Below, piece by piece: positions 52,730-63,706 of a DNA stretch of 64,000 nt. A model generated the notes under the pieces. It was given only the letters and a program-made list of their open reading frames with translations. It did no database searches and was not told the DNA's origin. The translations under genes were made by a program, and so were the position numbers. This DNA is from Purpureocillium takamizusanense (taxonomy: Eukaryota; Ascomycota; Sordariomycetes; Hypocreales; Ophiocordycipitaceae). Numbering within the stretch: position 1 is the first letter of the stretch; each line of letters starts with the position of its first letter. The stretch is taken from assembly GCF_022605165.1 (NCBI RefSeq), contig NC_063076.1, positions 1,612,001-1,676,000 of the forward strand. Direction: 5' to 3'.

Positions 52730-54992
52730 TCAGCTGCTCTTGCCGGGGTCCTCCTTCAAGGCTACAATGCGATTGAGCACAATCTTATCATCCGTACTGT
52801 CCGAGTCACAGGCCTGCCAGGAAACAAGGCACACATCATTAGCATGAATGAAGGGAGCAAGACAAAAACAAACACAGCAAGCAACCACTCACAAAGTAAG
52901 CGACTCGCATGCCCTGAAATCGGATACTCTCAGGTCCACACTCCCTAGTCTTCTCACCCTCTGCCTCAGGCCACGGCGCACGACGGCGCACTTCGTAGAA
53001 GCCAGCTTCGATCACGGCGTTCGGCCATATAGTCTCACTATCAGGGTTGATGTCGTTTATAAACCCTCCGGGCACCGATTTCGGCCGGTCTGACTTGAAT
53101 AGGGCGGTATGAATACGCACTTCAGCCTTGGGCGAGCCCTCAGGCACCCACTGGATAAATGTCTTGGGCTTCTTGCCATCCTTGTCAAAGACGGCTTTAA
53201 TCTCTGTGACGGCTCCAGTGGCTTCATCCTTGGTAAAAGAGGTAGCCTTGATAGCATATGGCATGTGCAGGAGACCAACGATCTTGCCTGGTGCGAGACG
53301 GAAGTAGTCCTTGCTGTCAACCTCGCGGAAGTCAGAGCGGTCGATGTAGATACTCTTTGTCAGCCGAATTATATGGGATCCCATCTTTGGGGCCTTGGAC
53401 AGAAAGGGTATGTCGAGATCCTGCTCCTCAGCGTCTTCAATCACCACACGCACAGGGTCGAGGACAAGCATAAGACGAGGAACAGTCTTCTCGAGATACC
53501 GCCGAATAGTCTGCTCAAAACGTTTGATGTTAATGGAGGTTAGGGCGGTGGTCACGCCAAGCTCATAGATAAAGGCAAGGAGAGCTGCCGGGGGTACACC
53601 TCGTCGCCGTATCCCCTTAAGGGTATACAGACGCGGATCATCCCAGCCGCGAACGACCTTTTCTTCTACCAACCTTCTCAGGTCTCTCTTGCTCATAACC
53701 GTGCCGTCGAGTTTCAAGCGGCCATATTCGCGTTGCATCGGCTGGAACTCAACCAGCAGCCTGCTCTCGTATAAGCTAACACCACATCACGCAGGGACGG
53801 TTCAAATCTAGAAGCTCGTGTTCCCACATCGCGACTCGAGGGAGAAAGGGAATACATACTGGTTTAGCCATTCGTAGCTCTCTCGCGACAGAACGAACTC
53901 AGTGGTACATAAGCTGTGCGTGATACCCTCAAAGCTATCACACAAGCAGTGCGCAAAGTCATAAGTAGGATACACCCGCCATTTTGTACCGGTCCGAAGG
54001 TGAGGATGCTGGTTCTTGGGAATTCGGTAGGCCGCAATATCCCACATCTGGGGGTTCGGATTCTCAATATCCTGCTTCATGCGGAGCCAGGCGGTCTGTG
54101 GAGCGTATTCGCCGTCACGCATGTCCCGGAATTTCTTGAGGTTGGTGTCGACATCCTGCTTTGCATGCTCGCAACGATATCTCGGGGTCAAGCCATCCTC
54201 GCCGCCACGCTGCAGCTTGGTCTCGGATTCATTGCAGTGACACACGTAGGCCTTCTCCTTCTGGATCAGCTCCTCAGCGAGGTCATACATGCGCTGGAAG
54301 TTGTCCGACGCATATGTGATCTCGGACGGGGTGAATCCCAGCCACCGAATCGTCTCCTCAATGGCCAGGTAGTACTCCTCTTTTTCGGCGTCTGGGTTTG
54401 TATCATCAAATCTAAGTTCGTTGTGTAAGCGAGAATCGGAGGTCTACCAACGACCACGGGAACTATGCACCTGAGAATCTGCCGGTGTTAGTTAGCTGCA
54501 TGTTGGAGACCCTGGAGTCCAACTTACTGTTTTGCCGCCATGATGTCTTGCAAACCTAAAGTTGATAGCAATGGCCTTGCAGTGCCCAAGCTAGCTCTCT
54601 ATGTTAGCTTCCTTTTAGGGACGCAAGAAATCAGCCAAAGAGGAAATGTATACATGGAGGTAGCCATTCGGCTCAGGTGGGAATCGCGTCACGACATTTT
54701 CCGACGGGCGAAGCTTGTAGACCTCGGCAAGGAAACCCTGCTTGAACATGCCATCTGGGTCGAAAGTAGCCTCGTTGGTCTTAGCGGGTTTGCCGCCTAG
54801 CGCGTCGGTCAGCTCTTGACCTCCGGATGTTGGCAATCGCGTCGATGCTTGTCTGCTGTTGCGCAACACGGCGGCGGCGGTCTTCTTGGCCCGCTTCTGC
54901 GTACGCTTCTTGAGCTCATTCTTGGAGACCATTTCCCCAGTCTCCGCGTCAAGCTGGAGCTTGGCAGTGTTTTCAGCAATGGGATCGGCCAT
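52730..54992 (-). CDS. Glutaminyl-tRNA synthetase, cytosolic (class I)
   Basis: Six exons on the minus strand: 54,654-54,992, 54,528-54,590, 54,471-54,478 (8 nt), 53,860-54,411, 52,893-53,760 and 52,730-52,813; product 637 residues. Introns are 63, 49, 59, 99 and 79 nt, all GT-AG. Conserved points: FPPEPNGYLH then LGHCKA (the class I HIGH motif, residues 113-119, split by intron 1), RFARHHGGKT, FDDTNP, the KMSKS-type loop VMSK (342-345), and LKGIRRRGVPPAA. The 8-nt exon supplies Ile-Leu and part of Arg before FDDTN; skipping it shifts the frame to a stop. The N-terminus is a short Lys/Arg-rich tail. The gene charges tRNA-Gln and must be essential if it is the only copy. It sits as a normal-composition island between RIP-degraded blocks, yet shows no stop or frameshift. 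Confidence 0.9.
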
Positions 54993-55140
54993 GGTGATAC
55001 ATGCGTTAGGTCGCTGCCGAACTAGATCTGACAATGGAAAAAGGTTGAGATAGAGGCAATGGAGCGCGCCGTCCCGTTATCTTAGTCAGGTCTGGATTTA
55101 CGGGGCCACAAATCTTTTCGCTCTAGTGAGTCAGACAATC
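54993..55140. promoter_or_regulatory. GlnRS promoter remnant of normal composition
   Basis: Only about 150 bp of ordinary sequence lies upstream of the GlnRS start before AT-rich DNA begins, so any promoter is either very short or extends into degraded DNA. Confidence 0.5.
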
Positions 55141-56591
55141 ACATCACGTTTCTAAGCGCACGTAATATAACAAGGCGCGGGCGTTTAAAAAAAGAATAGT
55201 GCTAGCCGTATAAATAGAAAGTACTAGCCGCATTAATATTCTATATTTTTCTAGGCCCGCGCCCCGCTCCTATACTATACTAGCTATTTTTAATTTATAA
55301 GTATAGGATAAGACTAATGCACTATAACTTACGCTAATATCTTAATTAAACTTTAATTAAATTATATTATTATAATACTTATACTTATATTTATATATTA
55401 ATAAGGCTTAATTTACTTAAAAATATATTTCCTTATAATATTATAATATTAAAGTATTATTATTTTACTTTAGGCTAAGCTTATATTTATAATTATATTT
55501 ATATTTATAATTAAGCTTATAGCTTATTTACCCCTTTATTAATAGGGCTTAATTTACTTAAAAACGTATTTTTATTATTTACTTAAGATATTATAATATT
55601 AAGGACTTATTTTTCCGGGCCGGGCTAGGTACCTATATATACTTAATGCTATCGCTATTATAGCTCGTAATGCCGCTAGTTAAGGTAAAGCCGCTATACT
55701 ATTAGCTACCTTATAATGCCTTATTTATCGTTATTATCGTTATTAATAGCGGTAGTAATAACGGTAATAATAATAGCAGTTTTTAAAGGGGCTCGCAAAA
55801 GAGCTATTTAAGTATTATAGGTAATATCGTAAGTAATATTATAGGCAGTATTATAAGCGGCTTTATAAGTAGCTTTATAAACAGCTTTAAAAGGTATTAA
55901 TTATAATATATTAAAGTAGCTTTTATATAACTTATTCTTATAAGGTAGCTAAGCGCTAGCTCTAATAGTAAATAATATTTAAGTATAGCGGGCTATATAC
56001 TATAGGATTAATTAGAAAAAATTAAAAAATAAAATATCTTTACTTTTAGACTTTTCTTCCTTTATTAATAGTAAAACTTATTATTTATATTATTAATAAA
56101 GGGATTATTATTATTATTATTATCTTTTAAGTTAACCCTTTTAATACTTTTATAATCGCTAACTTTAATAATATAATTATTATATTATATATTTTATAGA
56201 TAGACTATATTATATAAGTTAGCTTAAGGTAATTTAATAGTTTAAAGCTAAAGTTATTAAAGGAATTTATTAATATATATTATTTAATATATATTTATAA
56301 TTATAATAAAGCTAATATCTTTAGTATAGCTTAAGCTTATATTATAATAGTCCTTTATTTATAAGAAGTAATAATATTTCTTTTTAAGATTATAATAATA
56401 ATTAAGAAATTAATCTTTAATTTAATAAAGTAATAATAATAAATATTAAGCTTTTAAATAAGGTATAATTAAAGATATTATAATCTTTAGAAAGGTATTT
56501 TTATTAAAATTAAAATAATCTTTATTTAAGGCTTTATAAAGATACTTAAAGAATAAAATTATTATATTTAGTTTCTATATATATTAGGTTT
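55141..56591. repeat. AT-rich, RIP-degraded flank left of the retrotransposon
   Basis: TA-rich, CA/TG-poor DNA with TAA-type trinucleotide runs (about 55,735-55,780) and a degenerate repeat with ~15-nt units at about 55,815-55,895. Read on the minus strand, the part next to 56,591 is continuous in frame with the sequence right of the retrotransposon (see findings), which suggests an older element split by the insertion. Confidence 0.7.
56587..56591 (+). repeat. Target-site duplication, left (GGTTT)
   Basis: Identical to 63,702-63,706 on the other side of the element; five bases is the usual size for Ty3/gypsy integration. Confidence 0.85.
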
Positions 56592-56824
56592 TATAAGGGG
56601 CTTAGCTTAATAAAAGCCCGAGGCGCGGCCCTAAGCGTAGTAACGCTACGTATAGTTAGGACCCTATACTAACCTAGGCCTATAGCTAGTTATATAGGGC
56701 TATATATAGCGGGCGCTATGCGTATAGGGGCTACCTAGTATATAACCTTAATTTCCTTCCTTTATAGTACGTTAAATATTAATAACCCGACCGGCTCTTA
56801 TTATATAGCGCCGGCCCTATTATA
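56592..56824 (+). repeat. Left LTR
   Basis: 233 bp, TATAAGGGG...CTATTATA, which would be TGTAAGGGG...CTATTACA before C-to-T change, i.e. the usual TG...CA ends. Contains no CA and a single TG, but about 48 TA dinucleotides. Confidence 0.92.
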
Positions 56825-56905
56825 ATATATATTATTAACGATAGTAAACTAAGTAATAAAGATAGACTTAGCGGTAACCTATAGGCTCTCGATAGAATAA
56901 TAGGT

Positions 56906-57075
56906 ATAATAATAGGCGTAATAATAAGTATAATAATAGGCATAATAATAAGCGTAATAATAAATATAATAATAAGTAAAATAATAAATATAATAATAAG
57001 TATAATAATAAGCGCTATAATAAGCGCTATAATAAATATAATAATAAATATAATAGCTAACGTAATAATAAGCGC
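56906..57075 (+). repeat. Degenerate (ATA-ATA-GGY)-like tandem array
   Basis: Repeating units such as AATAATAGGCGT and AATAATAAGTAT just inside the left LTR; probably a G-rich array decayed by RIP. Confidence 0.6.
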
Positions 57076-57339
57076 TTTAATAAGTAAAACTTAAATATTT
57101 AAGGGTATAGCTATAATTTATACTTAACTTAATAGCCCTTAATAAAGTAGCGCTTAAGCTTAAGAAGTAAAAGCTACTTAAATAGCTAATATAAGATAGT
57201 AAGATAAAATATTTTTATTTTTTCCTATATTAACTAAAAAGTAAATATAAAATTAATAAAGTAAAAAGCCTTAATAGGGAAAGTAAAGCTACTTAATATT
57301 AGCTCTTTAATATATTACCCGTCCGACTATAGCCTTATA

Positions 57340-58070
57340 TAAAGGGATTTTAGACTTAAGGAAGACTTAAGGGCAATAAGGAATTATAAGCCTTCTTTAA
57401 CTATATCGAATGCCTCTTTAATAGCGAATAGGTAAAGGAAAGAGCGCTTAATAAGCTATAAAGCTTATATTAAAGAGATAAATAGCTTTTTAATACTTTC
57501 TTTTTTAACTTTAAAAATACCTTTATAAATATAAGTAAGTTTACTTAAATAAAAGATACCTAAATCTTAATACTATAAAATATTATATTTAATGCCTTAA
57601 AGGAATAGCTTATTATAGTATAAATATTAATCGCCTTTTATAAATATACTTAATACCTTTAAGAAATCGCTTAAAACTTCGAGAAGACCTTATACTTTAA
57701 AGAGCTATAAAAAAAGGGCTAAGCCTAATATAAATACTAATTTACTTATTTAAGAATAGACTAAATAGACTCCCTTATAGCGGTCTTAACTATTAATTAT
57801 TAAAGTAATATTATAATATTAATTACTTACCTTAAAAAGTATAAGACTAGCTTAAATAAAAAGGGTCTTTAAAGGGACTTAATTAAAGAAAGTAATAAGT
57901 CTTATTAAGTTAAGTAAGCTATTAAAGATAAAAGGGAAAGAAAGAAAAGTAAAAGGCTATACCTCTATTATAAAAGGAGTAATTACTTAATAGCGCGTTA
58001 TTTTTATACTTTAATAAGGTAGCTTATAATATCGAACTTAATTAAGCTATATTATATAGTCTTTATTAAG
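57340..58070 (+). pseudogene. Decayed gag with converted zinc knuckle
   Basis: Translation is broken by many stops. At 57,960-58,001 the spacing of a CCHC knuckle (x2, x4, x4) is kept but all four ligand positions read Tyr. This is expected if TGC and CAC codons became TAC and TAT through RIP. The rest of gag is not recognisable beyond charged, helical-looking stretches. Confidence 0.75.
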
Positions 58071-58199
58071 CCCGAGCTTAAAAATAAAGGTAATAAAGAA
58101 AGTAAAAGTAAAGAAGCGGCGTTTATATAAGGAAAAGCGCTACCTTAAAGTAAAGCTATACTTTAGGGCCTATAATAATATAAATAGAGAAAATAAAGC

Positions 58200-61100
58200 T
58201 TAAGGGACGCTTAAAGACGACTCTATCGGTAATAATAATATCGATTAATAAAAGTCCTTTTTATTCTATATTTATTAATAAAGGATATAAGTATTATATA
58301 GTTATAAATAAAGAAATAGCTTAAGACCTTAAGGTCTTAATAAAAAAGATCCTTTTTTATAAGGTAAGGGGTATATTAAGTATTATAGATAAAGTAGCTA
58401 TTAAAGGGCTAATATAGCTAGTCGCGGATATAAAGGGCTACCTATAACTTATTTATACCTATATAATACTTTAATTAAAGTTCCCCTTTATCTTAAAGAA
58501 GCCCTAAATATAATATATAAAGTCTTACTTAATCTTATATAAAGGTAGGCTTTAATATAGCTTATTATAAATATAAGTATAGTATTATTAAGGGCCGCCC
58601 CTTAATAGCTTATTCTTAAAGGATATAAAAAACGCCTATTATATTATAATATTAATATTTATAAGGTATATATAATAGATTAAAAAGTAAAAGGGCGGTA
58701 ATATAATTAAGGTAGCTATCTTCGCTATTAATATAAAAGATATTAAAAAAGCGCTTATATTTAAGTAGCTTAAATTAAAAAAGGAACTTTAAGTAATTAT
58801 TTTATTATACTTTTATAATTTACTTTTACTTTTTAAAAAGTAAAAAGTAAATAAGCTTAACCCTTATAAGCCTAATATAAACTATTAGATCCCCCTTAAA
58901 ATAGGCCTAAATAGCTAAGACTTACTTATACCCTATAGAGTACTTTATAGTATATTATATAAAGAGGTATTAATATTATAGAAGACCCTTAATAACCTTT
59001 TCGATAAGGGGTTTATTAAAGTTAGTAACTTAAAGGTAATAGTGCCTATCCTTTTTATATAAAAGCTAAGGGGCGGGCTTTATTTTTATTATAATTACCG
59101 CGCCTTTAATACTATTATAAAGGTAAATTATTACTTTATCCCCCTTATTAATAATACCCTTTATAACTTAATAAGCGCCTATTAGTTTATTAAGCTTAAT
59201 ATAATATAGGTATTCTATAAAGTATAAGTAATAATAAAAAAAGAGTAAAAGATTATTTTTTATATAAGGTATAGTTTCTTTAAGTAAATAATTACCTTAT
59301 TTAGCCTTAATAATACTTTAATTACTTTTTAACGCTATATTAATAATATATTATAGGACTTCCTAGACGATTTTTACTTTACTTATATAAATAATATCCT
59401 TATCTATATAAATAATACCCTTAAGGAATATTATATAAAGGTATAATAAGTATTTAAGCGGCTTTAAGATTATAGCCTATATCTCGATTTAAATAAATAT
59501 TAATTTAAGGTTAAAACTATTAAATACTTAAGTTTTATTATCTATATAAATAAGGGTATTAAAGTAAACCTTATAAAGATAAAAGTAATTATTAAATAAC
59601 TAGCCTTAACGATATAAAAAAGGGTATAAAGCTTCTTTAAGTTCGTTAATTATTATTAGGTTTTTATACTTAAGTTTTTAGATATAGCGGCGCTACTTAT
59701 AGCTTTAATAAGGAAGTAAGTTCCGTTTATATAAGAGCGGGAGTATTAAATAGCGTTTAAAGCCCTTAAGGAACTCTTTATAAAAGCCCCGATCCTCTTA
59801 TAATAAGACCTTAATTTATTTACTTTCTTAAAAATAGATTATAATAAGACTACCTTAAAGAGAACGCTCTTATAAAATATAAATAGCTAATAAAAGCTAA
59901 TAGCCTTTTATTTATAAAAACTATCCCTTATTAAATAAAACTACCTTATTTATAATAAAGAGATATTAACGATTATTTATTATTTAAAATAATAATCGGT
60001 AAAGCTTTATAGCTATAAGAGCTTTATAATACTTATAGACTATAAAAACCTAAAATATTTTATAACTTATTAATACCTATTAAAATAATAAGCGCATTAA
60101 ATAAAGTTACTCTTAAAGTTTAACTTTTCTTTAAAATATAAGTTAAGTAAACTAACTATAATATTTAATATACTTTCTTATAGGGATTAAAATTAAAAGA
60201 CCTAAAAAGACTATAAAGCTAAAGACTTATAATTTATCCCTTAAAGCGCCCTTTATATATATATTAGCATTACTTTAATTATATTAACGACCTTATTCTC
60301 TAACCTTTAGTTAAGCTCTTTATAATAGCGAAAGGTAAAGTAAGATATAATATATTAAAGCGCCTTTTATATAATTAAAAGTAGCGCCTATACTTTTAAC
60401 TTAAAGCTTAATCTTAAAGTATAGATTATAAAGTATAGCCTTAATATAATAAAGAACCTTTACTATAAGGACTACCTTTAAATATTTAATACCCCTTAAG
60501 TAATAAAGGTAAAAGTAAAGTCCGCTCTTAAAGGAATAGACTTATAAAATAAACTTAAGGGTTAGCTAATATAATAGGCCTATAATTTACCCTTCTTTAA
60601 ATACCTTAATAAAAAAGGTATAATAGCTATATTATTATATAAGTTTTATTAGCCCTTAATATAATAATATATTAAGAGGTTCCTTTATAATTATAATACT
60701 TATAGTTATATAAAGATATAAAGGGAATATAAAAAGGGCCTATTATAGCTTTTATTTATACTTAATTAATTCTATAAATAGATCTAAATAGACTTTATTA
60801 TAGACCTCCCCCTTATAAATAAAAGTCGCTTCTTTTAAGTTATTTAAAATAGGCTTAATAAGGAAGTTATATTAAAGTTAATAGCTATTATAAACGCTAT
60901 TATATATATAAAGCGCTTCCTTTAATATTACTTTCGTTAATATAGCTAGCCCGCTATTATTATAAGTAATTAAAAAATAAATTAAATAAATAGCTTTTAA
61001 TAATACCTCTATAAGCTAATAAATATTAAGTAATAACTTAATATAATATACTACCCTTAAATAAATAAAGGTATAAAGAGGATTAATTAAAAAGTATAAG

Positions 61101-61860
61101 TATACCTTAGGGCCTATATTAATTATAATTAAAATAACTAAGATTAATAGCTACTTATAGCTTAGCTTATACTTAATAGCTAAATAAATACCTTAATTAA
61201 TATATCCCCCTTTTTCGCGCTTTATAGCTATTACCCTTAACTTATTATAAGCGGCCCTTTTACCCCTATAAGGGAAATAAGCTAATATATTATATTAAAG
61301 AATAAAGTATAAGCCTTTATAATAAAGCTTAAATAAGTTATAGAGCTTTATAGCTCTATAATAATAATAGCCTTACTTAAATAAAAGTAATAAGCTAATT
61401 ATATATATAGCCCTATAAATAGGTATAAAGTAAGGGATAAAGTCTAGCTCGACCTTTATAATTATACCTTTATAAAACTAAAGAAAAAGCTTAATTAACT
61501 ATACTTAAAATATATAATTAATAAAGTAATAAGCCTATATATAGTTAAGCTAATAGGCCTACCTTTAAGTATATATAACTATTTTTATATAGACTAGCTA
61601 TAGCATATAAATAACGACCTTATATTTAATTAGGCTATTTTAAATAATTAGCTTATATTAATATAAGTAAGTAATAATATATTCTATAAAGTAAAAAAGA
61701 TCTTTATAGTTTAATAAAAGCCCTATAGCTAAGGAATTAAAGAAAAAGCCTTAATTAAATAAAGTAGATATCTTAAGCTAATATAAAAGTCGCTTAAGAA
61801 AGTAAAGTATATTAAAGTATATAAATATTTTATAAAATAAGCTAGTAAAAAGCGCTAAAA
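58200..61860 (+). pseudogene. Decayed pol (protease, RT, RNase H, integrase)
   Basis: RT blocks are easy to read through the stops: DKGFIKVSN near 59,005-59,030, RGGLYF near 59,073, TLFSLNN near 59,297, and the catalytic box at 59,384-59,395, which is YINN where an active enzyme has two Asp. KYLSFII-like and SFFKFVNYY-like blocks follow (about 59,523-59,650), then RNase H (LFTFLKIDYNK near 59,815) and integrase (REYKKGLL near 60,725; IDFIIDLPL near 60,790). The RT box is in a different frame from the gag knuckle. Confidence 0.85.
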
Positions 61861-63442
61861 AGAAATATTAATATTAACTTTACCCCCCTTAAGAAAAGAG
61901 GGCTATTTTATAAGGTATAGTTATTCTTCCTCTTTATCTTTTTCTTTATCCTTTTTATCTTTTTCCTCTTTTTCCTCCTTAATAGTAATAATAATAATAG
62001 CGGTAATAAAGGGAGCCTTAATAAAGGCGGCAATAATAGTCTTAACCGCTATAAAGTAGTCCTTAAAGGTACCTACCTTAATAAATAATTAAGTATTATT
62101 ACTTAAGGTAATAATTAAGGCAATAAGGGTAAGAGTAAAGGTAAGGGCATTAAAGTTATTAGCGCTACCTTTATATAGGGGTTAATAGCTATATCGTTAA
62201 TACTATATAAAGATAAAAAAAGGGGACTTACTTAAGTATAAGGCCTATACGCTTTAATTCCTAAAGGTATTAAATCGCTATATAAATAGCGCTTAATACT
62301 TTCTTTACTTTAGCCTTTACCTTTTTAATAATAATAATAATAGCGATAATAATATTAATAATAATAAAGGGGGCGGTAATAATAATAATAATAGTAATAA
62401 TAATAATATTAATAATAAAAATTTAATTATATAAAGTAATAAAGAAGGCTAGGCCCGATTAATAATATATATAATTAACTATATAATAGCTATAATAGCT
62501 ACCTTATAACTAATTAATATAAGCTATATAATTAGCCTTTAGCTTAATATAGTATATATAAGGGTAAAAGTAAAGCTCTTTAATAAAAGTATTAAATCTT
62601 ACTTTCTTTTATCTCGAATTAATAATACTTATATAAAGAAAGGTAAGTATACTTATAGAGGGCGATATTAAAGGTAGCGATAAATAGCTATAATAAATAC
62701 CTTAAAGGGTAGCGATAAAGTAAGTAATAAGGGGGGGGAGGCTAAGATAGTAATAATAGCGGCCTAAAGTATAATAAAGGGGCTAGGTATAGCTATTATA
62801 AGGTAGGGGGGGCGATAGACTTATAGTAGTAATAATAATAGCGATAATAATAAGGGCTTTAAGAGCCTAGCCTATAAAGACTTTAATAATATCTATCTTA
62901 AATATTAACTTAAATTAATACGCCTTTATACCCTATAAAGTAAAGCGTAATAATAAAGGAAGAGGGGGTAAGGGACTTATTATTATTATTGCCGCTATTA
63001 TTATTACTATTATTATTATTATTATTACTACTATTATTATAATAGCGGTAATAACGCGGCGGTAATAGTAATAATAAAGTTATAGGAGGAAGGAAGGAAG
63101 CCCGCTAGGCTTAAGGGAAAGAGGTCTTTTTATAATTATACCGTATTAATAGTTACGTAAGGCTTAAAGGGTAACTTAAGGTAAATAGCTATTATAACGT
63201 CGTTAACCTAGCCGGCTATAAGTATATACGGGCCGGCGGGTAGGGCTTGCGCTAAAGGGGGTAAAGATACTTAATTAAAGGAAGTAGGGCCCTTACGAAC
63301 GGACTTACTTATTATATAGCGGGCGGTAATAAAAGCTAGCTACGCGCGCTTACTTATAGGCCGCTAGGTAAAGAAGCCCTTAACTAAAGGGCTTAAGTAA
63401 GGGGTTATCGCAAGCCCCCTTATAGTAGTTAGGGCTAGCTTA

Positions 63443-63457
63443 GGGGGGGGGGGGGGG
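63443..63457 (+). repeat. G15 tract, probable polypurine tract region
   Basis: Fifteen consecutive G, followed by AGTAAGGGTAA and then the right LTR 11 bases on. Its position just upstream of the 3' LTR fits the plus-strand primer site of an LTR retrotransposon. Confidence 0.6.
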
Positions 63458-63468
63458 AGTAAGGGTAA

Positions 63469-63701
63469 TATAAGGGGCTTAGCCTAATAAGAGCCTAAAG
63501 CGCGGCCTTAAGCGTAATAATGCTATATATAGTTAGGACCCTATACTAACCTAAGCCTATAGCTAGTTACGTAAGGCTATACGTAGCGGGCGCTATGCGT
63601 ATAGGGGCTACTTAATATATAACCCTAATTTCCTTCCTTTATAGTACGTTAAATATTAATAACCCGACCGGCTCCTATTATATAGCGCCGGCCCTATTAT
63701 A
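63469..63701 (+). repeat. Right LTR
   Basis: Same 233-bp length as the left LTR, no indels; 20 differences by my count, every one a C/T or G/A transition. Confidence 0.92.
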
Positions 63702-63706
63702 GGTTT
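63702..63706 (+). repeat. Target-site duplication, right (GGTTT)
   Basis: Second copy of the five-base duplication flanking the element. Confidence 0.85.

Larger units (their letters stand above)
56592..63701 (+). mobile_element. Full-length, RIP-inactivated Ty3/gypsy LTR retrotransposon
   Basis: 7,110 bp bounded by two 233-bp direct LTRs and a GGTTT target duplication. Remnants on the plus strand come in Metaviridae order: gag with a CCHC-type zinc knuckle (57,960-58,001), protease-like sequence (about 58,255-58,560), reverse transcriptase (about 58,850-59,560), RNase H (about 59,800-60,150), integrase (about 60,580-61,300) and a GPY/chromodomain-like tail (to about 61,850). Frames are riddled with TAA/TAG. 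About 1.5 kb of low-complexity DNA lies between the integrase end and a purine tract before the right LTR. The element is dead; identification rests on pattern matches to RT and integrase blocks. Confidence 0.92.

Noticed and set aside
62330..63070. Trinucleotide runs in the retrotransposon as a CRISPR-like or satellite array
   Set aside because: They are irregular TAA/TAG/GTA runs without spacers or fixed period, consistent with decayed simple repeats.
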